Shown here one piece after another: positions 1 through 6,219 of a stretch of DNA of 6,745 nt; within the stretch, counting starts at the first letter, position 1, and each line of letters begins with the position of its first letter. The notes below the pieces were generated by a model that was not told the origin of the DNA, searched no databases, and saw nothing but the letters and a program-made list of their open reading frames with translations. This DNA is from Gammaproteobacteria bacterium (GTDB lineage Bacteria > Pseudomonadota > Gammaproteobacteria > QOAV01). The position numbers and the translations under genes are program-made. Location of the stretch: positions 1 to 6,745 of the forward strand of contig JALXFQ010000147.1 in NCBI GenBank assembly GCA_027067235.1. The letters run 5' to 3'.

Positions 1-97
1 TCGGGCTGTTCAGGTATTCCGCCAGACGGGTACCCAGCCAGACCATCAGATTGTCCAGGGCCTTTTTCATTGTTGTCGCGATTGATTCCTTGCTCAT
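1..97 (-). CDS. Hypothetical protein, N-terminal fragment (runs off left edge)
   Basis: An open minus-strand frame starts at the ATG at 97 and runs without a stop to the window edge, giving 32 codons. The visible peptide starts MSKESIATTMKKALDNLM and continues with WLGTRLAEYLNSP. Its codon choice (many CTG, GCC and ACC) resembles the + strand genes, which supports real coding. A second in-frame ATG at 70 could be the true start, and neither ATG has a clear Shine-Dalgarno sequence. The frame also stays open upstream to an ATG at 157, but that extension is cysteine-rich and unconvincing. The gene is divergent from the beta-oxidation operon and shares its intergenic region. I do not recognise it firmly. 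The start does not look like a TetR regulator. A WLGxxLAxYL-xxP pattern near the N-terminus vaguely recalls YiiX/YebB-like (NlpC/P60-related) lipo-like proteins, but 32 residues cannot establish this. Confidence 0.55.
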   Translation of the reverse strand, partial: MSKESIATTMKKALDNLMVWLGTRLAEYLNSP

Positions 98-210
98 GGT
101 ACGCGTCAGCGCTGTTGCCTCGATGCAACCAACCGCGTGGACGCAACCGCATACCATTGTAACTTGTTGTTATTTATAAACATTCCCACATAAGTGAGAA
201 AATTTATCGT

Positions 211-226
211 GTATCCATGTATCCAT
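211..226. repeat. 8-bp perfect tandem repeat, two copies
   Basis: GTATCCAT occurs twice back to back (211-218 and 219-226) in the AT-rich divergent intergenic region. It lies about 35 bp upstream of the palindrome at 261-271. Two copies of eight bases may be a regulator half-site pair in direct orientation, or may be chance. Confidence 0.5.
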
Positions 227-232
227 ATTATA
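227..232 (-). promoter_or_regulatory. Possible -10 box for the divergent minus-strand gene
   Basis: Read on the minus strand, 232 to 227 is TATAAT, a perfect sigma-70 -10 hexamer, about 130 bp upstream of the ATG at 97. No good -35 box is present 16-19 bp further upstream; the 17-bp position reads ACACCT. The assignment therefore rests on the -10 match alone, in a region that is AT-rich anyway. Confidence 0.25.
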
Positions 233-260
233 GAATGTTTCGTAGATAGAGGTGTCGTAA

Positions 261-271
261 GTTTGACAAAC
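261..271. promoter_or_regulatory. Perfect 11-bp palindrome, candidate operator
   Basis: GTTTG-A-CAAAC is a perfect inverted repeat with a one-base centre. It covers the putative -35 hexamer TTGACA at 263-268, so a bound protein would be expected to block RNA polymerase at the fadE promoter. Beta-oxidation genes in gammaproteobacteria are commonly repressed by acyl-CoA-responsive regulators such as FadR or PsrA. The half-site order here (GTTTG first) is the reverse of the PsrA consensus as I recall it (CAAAC then GTTTG, with 2-4 bp between), so I do not assign it to PsrA. Function is inferred from position and symmetry only. Confidence 0.4.
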
Positions 272-293
272 CCGAATAATAAACCCTGATAAT
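263..293 (+). promoter_or_regulatory. Putative sigma-70 promoter of the fadE operon
   Basis: A perfect -35 hexamer TTGACA lies at 263-268. GATAAT at 288-293, a five-of-six match to TATAAT, could be the -10. The spacer is 19 bp, longer than the optimal 17, which suggests a weak or activator-dependent promoter. Transcription would start near 300, giving a leader of about 55 nt before the fadE ATG at 356. This is the best + strand promoter candidate in the intergenic region. Confidence 0.45.
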
Positions 294-296
294 AAA
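271..296. repeat. 13-bp imperfect tandem repeat in promoter region
   Basis: CCCGAATAATAAA (271-283) is followed directly by CCCTGATAATAAA (284-296), matching at 11 of 13 positions. The second copy contains the putative -10 box and the first fills most of the spacer. The unit may have arisen by local duplication, and each copy contains an ATAAT core. Confidence 0.55.
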
Positions 297-300
297 GGGG

Positions 301-337
301 AACGGCAGCATTCCGGCCGCAAGGTTCGAGCGCCGTT
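301..337 (+). other. Possible stem-loop in the fadE 5' leader
   Basis: AACGGC at 301-306 is the exact reverse complement of GCCGTT at 332-337, enclosing a 25-nt loop that includes the palindrome CGGCCG. If transcription starts near 300, this stem would form at the very 5' end of the mRNA, just upstream of the AAGGAG ribosome-binding site. There is no U-tract, so it is not an intrinsic terminator. With only six pairs and a large loop it could be chance. Confidence 0.25.
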
Positions 338-355
338 AGACAAAGGAGCGAGTGA

Positions 356-2770
356 ATGTTGGCGACGCTGTTATTGCTGGTGGTAGTTTTGCTGTGTCTG
401 GGCTTTTTCCGGACTCCACTGCTGATCGCTTCCGGCGTTATCCTGCTGAGCCTGCTGATCTCGCCGTTATTGTTTCACATCAGCGGGTTGGGCTTTTTTC
501 TCATCGCCGCGCCGGTCGTCGCTGCTCTGATTCTGCTCAATTACAAACCGGTACGCCAACGCGTCATCAGCGCGCCATTGCTGCAGGTCTTTCGCAAGGT
601 ACTGCCGCCGCTGTCGGACACGGAAAAAGACGCCATGGAATCCGGCGATGTCTGGTGGGACGCCGAACTGTTCAGCGGCAAACCCGACTGGAACAAATTA
701 CTGGCCGGCCCCGAGCCCGAATTGAGCGAGAGGGAGCAGGCTTTTCTGGACGGCCCCGTGCAGCAGCTATGCGACATGCTGGACGACTGGGAAATCACCC
801 ACACCCTGAAAGACCTGACACCGGAAGCCTGGGCCTACATCAAAAAGGAAAAGTTCTTCGGCATGATCATTCCCGAAGAATACGGCGGTCTGGCTTTTTC
901 CGCCCTGGCCCATTCCACCGTGGTCATGAAACTGGCAACGCGCAGCATCACCGCCGCCGTCACCGTGATGGTGCCCAATTCGCTGGGGCCGGGCGAGCTG
1001 ATCATGCGCTACGGCACGCAGGAACAGAAAGAGTATTTTTTGCCGCGTCTGGCCGATGGCCGCGAGATTCCCTGTTTCGCCCTCACCGGGCCTTTCGCCG
1101 GCAGCGATGCCGGCGCCATGCCCGACACCGGCATCGTCTGCAAGGGGGAATTCGGGGGCGAGGAAATCACCGGCATCCGCCTGAACTGGGAAAAACGCTA
1201 TATTACCCTCGGGCCTGTCGCCACCCTGCTGGGGCTGGCGTTCAAGCTGTATGACCCGGATCATCTGCTCGGCGATGAAGAAGACATCGGCATCACCCTG
1301 GCGCTGATCCCCACCGATACGCCGGGCGTTTCCATCGGCCGCCGTCACAATCCGGTGGACATACCCTTCCAGAACGGTCCCAACTCGGGCAGGGATGTAT
1401 TCATCCCGCTGGACTGGCTGATCGGTGGCCGGGAATACGCCGGCAAGGGCTGGCGCATGCTGGTGGAATGCCTGGCCGAAGGCCGCGGCGTGTCGCTGCC
1501 GGCGCTCAGCACCGGCGCCTGCAAATTCGCCAGCCGCACCACCGGCGCCTATGCCGCCGTGCGCAGCCAGTTCAAGATACCCGTGGGCAAGTTCGAGGGC
1601 GTACAGGAAGTGCTGGGGCGCATCGGCGGCCTGGCTTATATGGCTGATGCGGCGCGCACCCTGACCCTGTCCGCCCTGGACCAGCATATCCAGCCGGCCG
1701 TGGTTACCGCCATTGTCAAATACCACCTGACCGAGTCCATGCGCCGCGCCATTGACGACGCCATGGACATACACGGTGGACGCGGCATCATGCTGGGCCC
1801 GAACAATTATCTGGCGCGCGTATACGAATCCATCCCGGTGGCCATTACCGTGGAAGGCGCGAACATTCTGACGCGCAACATGATTATCTACGGCCAGGGC
1901 GCGATCCGTTGCCACCCCTTTGTACTCGAAGAAATGCAGGCGGCTGCAGGCGAAGGCGATCAGGCGCTGCAGGATTTCGACCTTCTGCTCGTTAGCCATG
2001 CAGGCTTCTTTTTCGGCAACCTGAGCCGCAGTCTGATTCTGGGGCTGAGCGGCGCGCGTCTCACCTCGTCGCCGGTAGCCGGACCGGTTGCGCATTATTA
2101 CAGACAGCTGGAACGCATGAGCGCGGTACTGGCCATGGCCTCCGATGCTTCCATGGCGCTGCTCGGCGGGCAGCTGAAGCGCCGGGAAAACGTGTCGGCG
2201 CGGCTGGGCGATGTATTGAGCTATCTCTATCTGGCCTCGGCGACCCTGAAACGCTATCAGGACCAGGACTGCGCGGAACAGGACCTGCCGCTGGTGCGCT
2301 GGGTCTGCGATCATTGCCTGCAGCAGATGCAAAGCAGCCTGGATCAGCTATTCGCCAATTATCCCAATCGTATTGCGGGTCAGGTCTTGCGTCTTGTTAG
2401 CTTTCCCCTGGGCATGCGGTTCAGGGCGCCGTCTGACGAATCCGCGCGCCAGATTGCCGCGCTGCTGATGACGCCATCGGACGCGCGCGACCGTTTGACG
2501 GCAAACATTTTCATTCCTGACGCAGACGGTGAAATCATCGCCCGGCTGGAGCGTGCGCTGGCCCTCAGCCCGCGCGTGCAGGCACTGGAAAAACGCCTGC
2601 ATTCCGTCATCCGCGCCGGCGACCTGAAGATCGCGCCCGGTGAAGACCTGTACCAGGTGGCTCTGGACAGGGGTTTGCTGAGCACGGAGGAAAAACAGTT
2701 ACTGGACGAAGCCGCGCCGTTGATACGGGCAGTAATTGATGTGGATGATTTTGCGCCGGATGAATTTTAA
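356..2770 (+). CDS. fadE: Membrane-anchored acyl-CoA dehydrogenase, FadE type
   Basis: This FAD-dependent enzyme catalyses the first step of beta-oxidation, acyl-CoA to trans-2-enoyl-CoA. The 804-aa length is close to E. coli FadE (about 814 aa) and twice that of ordinary acyl-CoA dehydrogenases. Residues 2-18, 22-40 and 44-61 are strongly hydrophobic and look like membrane segments. Residues of about 115-510 form the dehydrogenase core. It contains the substrate/FAD loop CFALTGPFAGSDAG from residue 240, the FadE signatures RRHNPVDIPFQNGP and GWRMLVECLAEGRG, and VEGANILTR with the presumed catalytic base Glu500. The rest, to the end, corresponds to the FadE C-terminal extension (DUF1974). In the substrate loop, GPF stands where E. 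coli FadE has SPE. The ATG at 356 has AAGGAG at 343-348, seven bases upstream, and begins directly with the hydrophobic segment. It is the first gene of the apparent operon. FadE identity is very sure; chain-length preference cannot be read. Confidence 0.95.
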   Translation: MLATLLLLVVVLLCLGFFRTPLLIASGVILLSLLISPLLFHISGLGFFLIAAPVVAALILLNYKPVRQRVISAPLLQVFRKVLPPLSDTEKDAMESGDVWWDAELFSGKPDWNKLLAGPEPELSEREQAFLDGPVQQLCDMLDDWEITHTLKDLTPEAWAYIKKEKFFGMIIPEEYGGLAFSALAHSTVVMKLATRSITAAVTVMVPNSLGPGELIMRYGTQEQKEYFLPRLADGREIPCFALTGPFAGSDAGAMPDTGIVCKGEFGGEEITGIRLNWEKRYITLGPVATLLGLAFKLYDPDHLLGDEEDIGITLALIPTDTPGVSIGRRHNPVDIPFQNGPNSGRDVFIPLDWLIGGREYAGKGWRMLVECLAEGRGVSLPALSTGACKFASRTTGAYAAVRSQFKIPVGKFEGVQEVLGRIGGLAYMADAARTLTLSALDQHIQPAVVTAIVKYHLTESMRRAIDDAMDIHGGRGIMLGPNNYLARVYESIPVAITVEGANILTRNMIIYGQGAIRCHPFVLEEMQAAAGEGDQALQDFDLLLVSHAGFFFGNLSRSLILGLSGARLTSSPVAGPVAHYYRQLERMSAVLAMASDASMALLGGQLKRRENVSARLGDVLSYLYLASATLKRYQDQDCAEQDLPLVRWVCDHCLQQMQSSLDQLFANYPNRIAGQVLRLVSFPLGMRFRAPSDESARQIAALLMTPSDARDRLTANIFIPDADGEIIARLERALALSPRVQALEKRLHSVIRAGDLKIAPGEDLYQVALDRGLLSTEEKQLLDEAAPLIRAVIDVDDFAPDEF

Positions 2771-2785
2771 GGGAGCTCGAACACA

Positions 2786-4081
2786 ATGAACAACAATGCC
2801 ATGAAAGGTCGCCCTGTGTATGTGGTGGATGGCAGCCGAACGCCGTTTCTGAAGGCCGGCGAAGAGCCAGGTCCGTTCCAGGCTGCCGATCTGGCGGTAC
2901 GCGCCGCGCAGCCATTGCTGAACCGGCAGCCGTTTTCGCCGGAGGAACTGGATGAAGTCATAACCGGCTGTGTCATGCCCGGACCCGACGAGGCCAATAT
3001 CAGCCGCATCGCCGCCCTGCGCGCCGGTTGCGGCAAGGCGGTGCCGGCCTGGACCGTACAGAGAAACTGCGGTTCCGGCATGCAGGCTCTGGACAGCGCC
3101 GCGCGCAATATCGCCGCCAATCGCGCCGATCTGGTGATGGCTGGCGGTACTGAATCCATGTCGCAGGCGCCGTTGCTGTTTCCGCCGCAAATGGTGGGCT
3201 GGCTTGGCCAGCTGAACCGGGCGCGCAAACCCGCGCAGAAGCTGAAAATCGCCAGCCGCTTCAAACCGTCTTATCTGAAACCGGTGATCGGCCTGATACG
3301 CGGACTGACCGACCCCACCGTGGGCCTGTCCATGGGCAAAACCGCCGAGATTCTGGCCGACAAATTCAATATCAGCCGCGCTGAAATGGATGAATATGCC
3401 GTGCGCAGCCATCTGCGACTGGCGGCCGCGCAGGAACAGGGACGGCTCAGCGAAATAGAGCCGCTGTACGACTGGAAAGGCGTTGTGCACGAACACGACG
3501 AAGGGGTGCGGCCGGATTCCAGCGTGGAGAAACTGGCCAAACTGCGGCCGGTGTTTGACGGCCGCTACGGCAAGGTAACCGCCGGCAACAGTTCGCAGAT
3601 CACCGATGGCGCGGCGTGGTTGATCCTGGCCAGCGAAAAGGCCATCAAAAAATACCAGCTACCCGTGATGGGCCGCATTGTCGATTGCGCCTGGGCCGGC
3701 AACGATCCCAGTGAAATGGGGCTGGGACCGGTGTTCGCCTGCACGCCGCTGATCAGACGCAATCAGAAAAAGCTGGAAGACATTGATTACTGGGAGCTGA
3801 ACGAAGCCTTTGCCGCCCAGGTCATCGCCTGTCTGCGCGCCTGGCGCAGCGACGCATTCTGCAAGCAATCGCTGGGGCTGAAACAGGCATTTGGCGAAAT
3901 CGACGACGAACGCCTCAACGTCGATGGCGGCGCGATCGCGCTGGGCCACCCGGTGGGTGTTTCCGGCGCGCGCATCGTGCTGCATTTGCTGCATGTACTG
4001 AAAAACAACAAGGCCGCAACCGGCGTCGCCAGCCAGTGTATCGGCGGCGGCCAGGGCGGCGCCATGCTGGTGGAGGTCTGA
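2786..4081 (+). CDS. fadI: Thiolase (acetyl-CoA C-acyltransferase), FadI/AtoB type
   Basis: This enzyme performs the last step of the cycle, CoA-dependent cleavage of 3-ketoacyl-CoA to acetyl-CoA and a shortened acyl-CoA. All thiolase catalytic elements are visible: nucleophile Cys95 in NCGSGMQ, Asn339 in NEAFAAQ, His388 in GHPVGVSGAR and Cys418 in CIGGGQGGAM. At 431 aa it is longer than typical thiolases (about 390 aa). The extra length includes the loop near residues 135-185 (RKPAQKLKIASRFK, then TVGLSMGKTAE), which resembles FadI, the beta subunit of the anaerobic-type fatty-oxidation complex. Its active-site motifs, however, follow the AtoB/FadA style (NEAF rather than the HEAF of E. coli FadI). 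The symbol therefore reflects overall architecture and its gene partner. The ATG at 2786 follows fadE by 15 bp, with AAGGGAG at 2769-2775 overlapping the fadE stop. A second in-frame ATG at 2801 is possible. It probably forms a complex with the downstream multifunctional subunit. Confidence 0.9.
   Translation: MNNNAMKGRPVYVVDGSRTPFLKAGEEPGPFQAADLAVRAAQPLLNRQPFSPEELDEVITGCVMPGPDEANISRIAALRAGCGKAVPAWTVQRNCGSGMQALDSAARNIAANRADLVMAGGTESMSQAPLLFPPQMVGWLGQLNRARKPAQKLKIASRFKPSYLKPVIGLIRGLTDPTVGLSMGKTAEILADKFNISRAEMDEYAVRSHLRLAAAQEQGRLSEIEPLYDWKGVVHEHDEGVRPDSSVEKLAKLRPVFDGRYGKVTAGNSSQITDGAAWLILASEKAIKKYQLPVMGRIVDCAWAGNDPSEMGLGPVFACTPLIRRNQKKLEDIDYWELNEAFAAQVIACLRAWRSDAFCKQSLGLKQAFGEIDDERLNVDGGAIALGHPVGVSGARIVLHLLHVLKNNKAATGVASQCIGGGQGGAMLVEV
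4072..4076 (+). promoter_or_regulatory. Ribosome-binding site that fixes the GTG start of fadJ
   Basis: GGAGG lies inside the last codons of the thiolase gene, seven bases before the GTG at 4084. This strong Shine-Dalgarno sequence at ideal spacing favours GTG over the in-frame ATG at 4036. The ATG lies deep in the thiolase coding region and would add an arginine/glycine-rich tail with no family match. The placement implies translational coupling. Confidence 0.8.
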
Positions 4082-4083
4082 AC

Positions 4084-6135
4084 GTGAACGGCAAGTATCA
4101 ACACTGGACGCTGGAAACAGACGATGACAAGTTACTCTGGCTGCATCTGGACAAGGCCGGCGCTTCCGCCAATACACTGTCAAAAGAGGTGCTCGAGGAG
4201 CTGGACGACATACTCACCGGCGTGGAAAAAACGCCGCCCGACGGATTGCTGCTGGTTTCGGACAAGGCCTCCGGCTTCATCGCCGGGGCCGATGTGAAGG
4301 AATTCACCGAAGTCAAATCCAGAGATGAGGCCGCAGCCATTATCCACCGTGGCCAACGCATGGCCGACCGCATCGAGGCCCTGCCCTGCGCCACCGCCGC
4401 GCTGATTGACGGCTTCTGTCTGGGCGGCGGACTGGAACTTGCTCTGGCCTGCGATTACCGCATCGCCACGGACAGCCTGAACACCCGAATCGGCCTGCCG
4501 GAAGTCAAACTGGGCATCCATCCCGGTTTTGGCGGCAGCGTACGGTTGATCGAACTCATTGGCGCCGTTGACGCCATGCCGCTGATGCTCGCGGGTCGCG
4601 CCGTGGGCGGCTACAAGGCGAAAAAACTCGGCATGGTCGATGCTCTGGTGCCCAAGCGCCACCTTGTAGCGGCCGGGCGCGATTTTGTCACGCGCAAGCC
4701 TGCCCGACATCAACCGGGCAGACTCAGGGCGCTGGCCTCCAGCCGTCCGCTGCGCCCGCTGCTGGCGGGTAAATTCCGCAAGGAAGTCGCCAAAAAGGCC
4801 AGCAAGGAACACTATCCGGCGCCCTACGCGCTGATCGAGACCTGGGAAAAGCACGCCGATAACCGGCGCCAGTGGCTTGATGCAGAAGCGCAATCGGTTA
4901 CCGATCTGTTCGAGACCGATACGGCGCATAATCTGGTGCGGGTGTTCTTCCTGCAGGAACGCATGAAATCCCTGGGCAAGCAGAAGGACTACCAGCCAAA
5001 ACGGGTACACGTCATCGGCGCTGGCGTCATGGGCGGCGATATCGCCGCCTGGTGCGCCCTGCAGGGCTTTAGCGTCACCCTGCAGGATCGCGAGCCGAAA
5101 TATATCGCGCCCGCCATCAAACGGGCAAAAAAGCTGTTCGACATGAAGCTGCGCCCGAAACACTTGAATACGGCGGCAGGTGACCGCCTGATCCCCGACC
5201 ACAAGGGTCTGGGTATCGAAAAGGCCGACATCGTTATCGAAGCCATCGTGGAAAACGCCGAGATCAAACAGGCCCTGTACCGCGAAATCGAGCCGCGCAT
5301 GCAACCCGATGCCATACTCGCCACCAATACCTCCAGCATCAAGCTGGAAACCCTGGGTGAAGCCCTGGACAAGCCCGAGCGCCTGATCGGCATCCATTTT
5401 TTCAATCCGGTGGCAAAAATGCAACTGGTAGAAATCGTCCGTACCGACGCCACGCCGCAGGAACTGATCGACCGTACCAGCACTTTCATCGCCAACATGC
5501 GCAAGCTGCCTCTGCCGGTAAAAAGCTCGCCGGGTTTCCTGGTCAACCGGGTGCTTATGCCCTATTTGCTGGAAGCCGTGGAACTGCTGTCGGAAGGCAA
5601 CGCGCCGGAAACAATCGACCGCGCTGCCACTGATTTCGGCATGCCCATGGGACCGATCCTGCTGGCCGATACTGTCGGCCTGGATATATGCCTGTCGGTG
5701 GCAAACATACTGGGAGAACAGCTGGGCGTGGCGGTGCCAGAAAAACTGAAACAGATGGTCGATGCCGGCAAGCTGGGCAAAAAAAGCGGAGAAGGCTTCT
5801 ACCGCTATGAAAAAGGCAAGCCGGTCAGCAGCAAGGATGCACCGGCGCCCGACGCCGTGGTCACCGATCGTCTGATCGCTCGCCTGCTGAACGAGTCAGT
5901 CGCCGTATTGCGCGAAGGCGTGGTGGAAGATGCCGACCTGCTCGATGCCGGAATGATTTTCGGCACCGGCTTTGCGCCTTTCCGCGGCGGACCGATGAAC
6001 TATGTCAAGCACATCGGCGAGGGTCAGTTTGTGCAAAAACTGCAACAACTGGAAAAACAGTTTGGCGAACGTTTCAAACCAGACTCTGGATGGAAAAACC
6101 TGCAGGAACCGCGCCCTCGCGACGCTGGACAGTAA
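4084..6135 (+). CDS. fadJ: Bifunctional enoyl-CoA hydratase / 3-hydroxyacyl-CoA dehydrogenase (fatty-oxidation complex alpha subunit)
   Basis: The product hydrates trans-2-enoyl-CoA and then oxidises the L-3-hydroxyacyl-CoA with NAD+. With the GTG start it is 683 aa, slightly shorter than E. coli FadJ (714) or FadB (729). Residues of about 10-190 are a crotonase-fold hydratase with oxyanion region FIAGADV (65-71), GGG (114-116) and the two acid/base glutamates Glu118 and Glu140. A helical linker spans about 190-305. The Rossmann NAD site is GAGVMG (312-317). Dehydrogenase catalytic residues are Ser417 (NTSSI), His438 (GIHFFNPV) and Asn488 (GFLVNRV). The C-terminal 3HCDH regions include GKKSGEGFYRY (565-575) and FGTGFAPFRGGP (626-637). 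The 22-residue spacing between the glutamates equals that of FadJ rather than FadB (20), although LGIHPGFGGSVRL looks FadB-like. It starts 2 bp after the thiolase stop, so the two are probably translated together as complex subunits. Function is very sure; the FadJ label is moderate. Confidence 0.92.
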   Translation: MNGKYQHWTLETDDDKLLWLHLDKAGASANTLSKEVLEELDDILTGVEKTPPDGLLLVSDKASGFIAGADVKEFTEVKSRDEAAAIIHRGQRMADRIEALPCATAALIDGFCLGGGLELALACDYRIATDSLNTRIGLPEVKLGIHPGFGGSVRLIELIGAVDAMPLMLAGRAVGGYKAKKLGMVDALVPKRHLVAAGRDFVTRKPARHQPGRLRALASSRPLRPLLAGKFRKEVAKKASKEHYPAPYALIETWEKHADNRRQWLDAEAQSVTDLFETDTAHNLVRVFFLQERMKSLGKQKDYQPKRVHVIGAGVMGGDIAAWCALQGFSVTLQDREPKYIAPAIKRAKKLFDMKLRPKHLNTAAGDRLIPDHKGLGIEKADIVIEAIVENAEIKQALYREIEPRMQPDAILATNTSSIKLETLGEALDKPERLIGIHFFNPVAKMQLVEIVRTDATPQELIDRTSTFIANMRKLPLPVKSSPGFLVNRVLMPYLLEAVELLSEGNAPETIDRAATDFGMPMGPILLADTVGLDICLSVANILGEQLGVAVPEKLKQMVDAGKLGKKSGEGFYRYEKGKPVSSKDAPAPDAVVTDRLIARLLNESVAVLREGVVEDADLLDAGMIFGTGFAPFRGGPMNYVKHIGEGQFVQKLQQLEKQFGERFKPDSGWKNLQEPRPRDAGQ

Positions 6136-6219
6136 CAGAAGCTTCCGCGCCCGAGTCTTCGCGGCGCAGGCGCGCTCCTGCGGAACGCTCATCAAGACGT
6201 ACAATAAAAGGAGGGGAAC
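6136..6219 (+). other. GC-rich spacer with hairpin between fadJ and the acyl-CoA synthetase gene
   Basis: This 84-bp gap contains CGCAGG (6165-6170) and its exact complement CCTGCG (6177-6182), around a 6-nt loop. An alternative outer pairing, TTCCGC (6143-6148) with GCGGAA (6180-6185), shares bases with the inner stem, so the two are mutually exclusive in part. No U-run follows, so it does not look like a standard intrinsic terminator. It may stabilise an mRNA end or set expression of the synthetase relative to upstream genes. The 3' end carries the synthetase ribosome-binding site. Confidence 0.4.

Noticed and set aside
98..157. N-terminal extension of the minus-strand gene to the ATG at 157
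   Set aside because: The added 20 residues are Cys-rich and unlike a normal protein start, and no ribosome-binding site precedes the ATG.
767..2332. 521-codon minus-strand open frame
   Set aside because: It lies entirely within fadE, which has clear family motifs. Its translation is rich in His, Gln and Ala without recognisable domains, as expected of a frame shadow in GC-rich coding DNA.
2699..3496. 265-codon minus-strand frame spanning the fadE-thiolase junction
   Set aside because: It overlaps two clear + strand genes and its ribosome-binding site and motifs are absent.
4036..4083. Upstream ATG start for the bifunctional enzyme
   Set aside because: It would overlap the thiolase gene by 46 bp and add a 16-residue Arg/Gly-rich tail without family support. 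GTG at 4084 has GGAGG at ideal spacing.
4180..5424. 414-codon minus-strand open frame
   Set aside because: It is antisense to the well-supported bifunctional hydratase/dehydrogenase gene, and its translation shows no domain.
6200..6205. TACAAT as a -10 box for a separate synthetase promoter
   Set aside because: No -35 match lies 16-18 bp upstream, and the implied transcript would start within or beside the ribosome-binding site.
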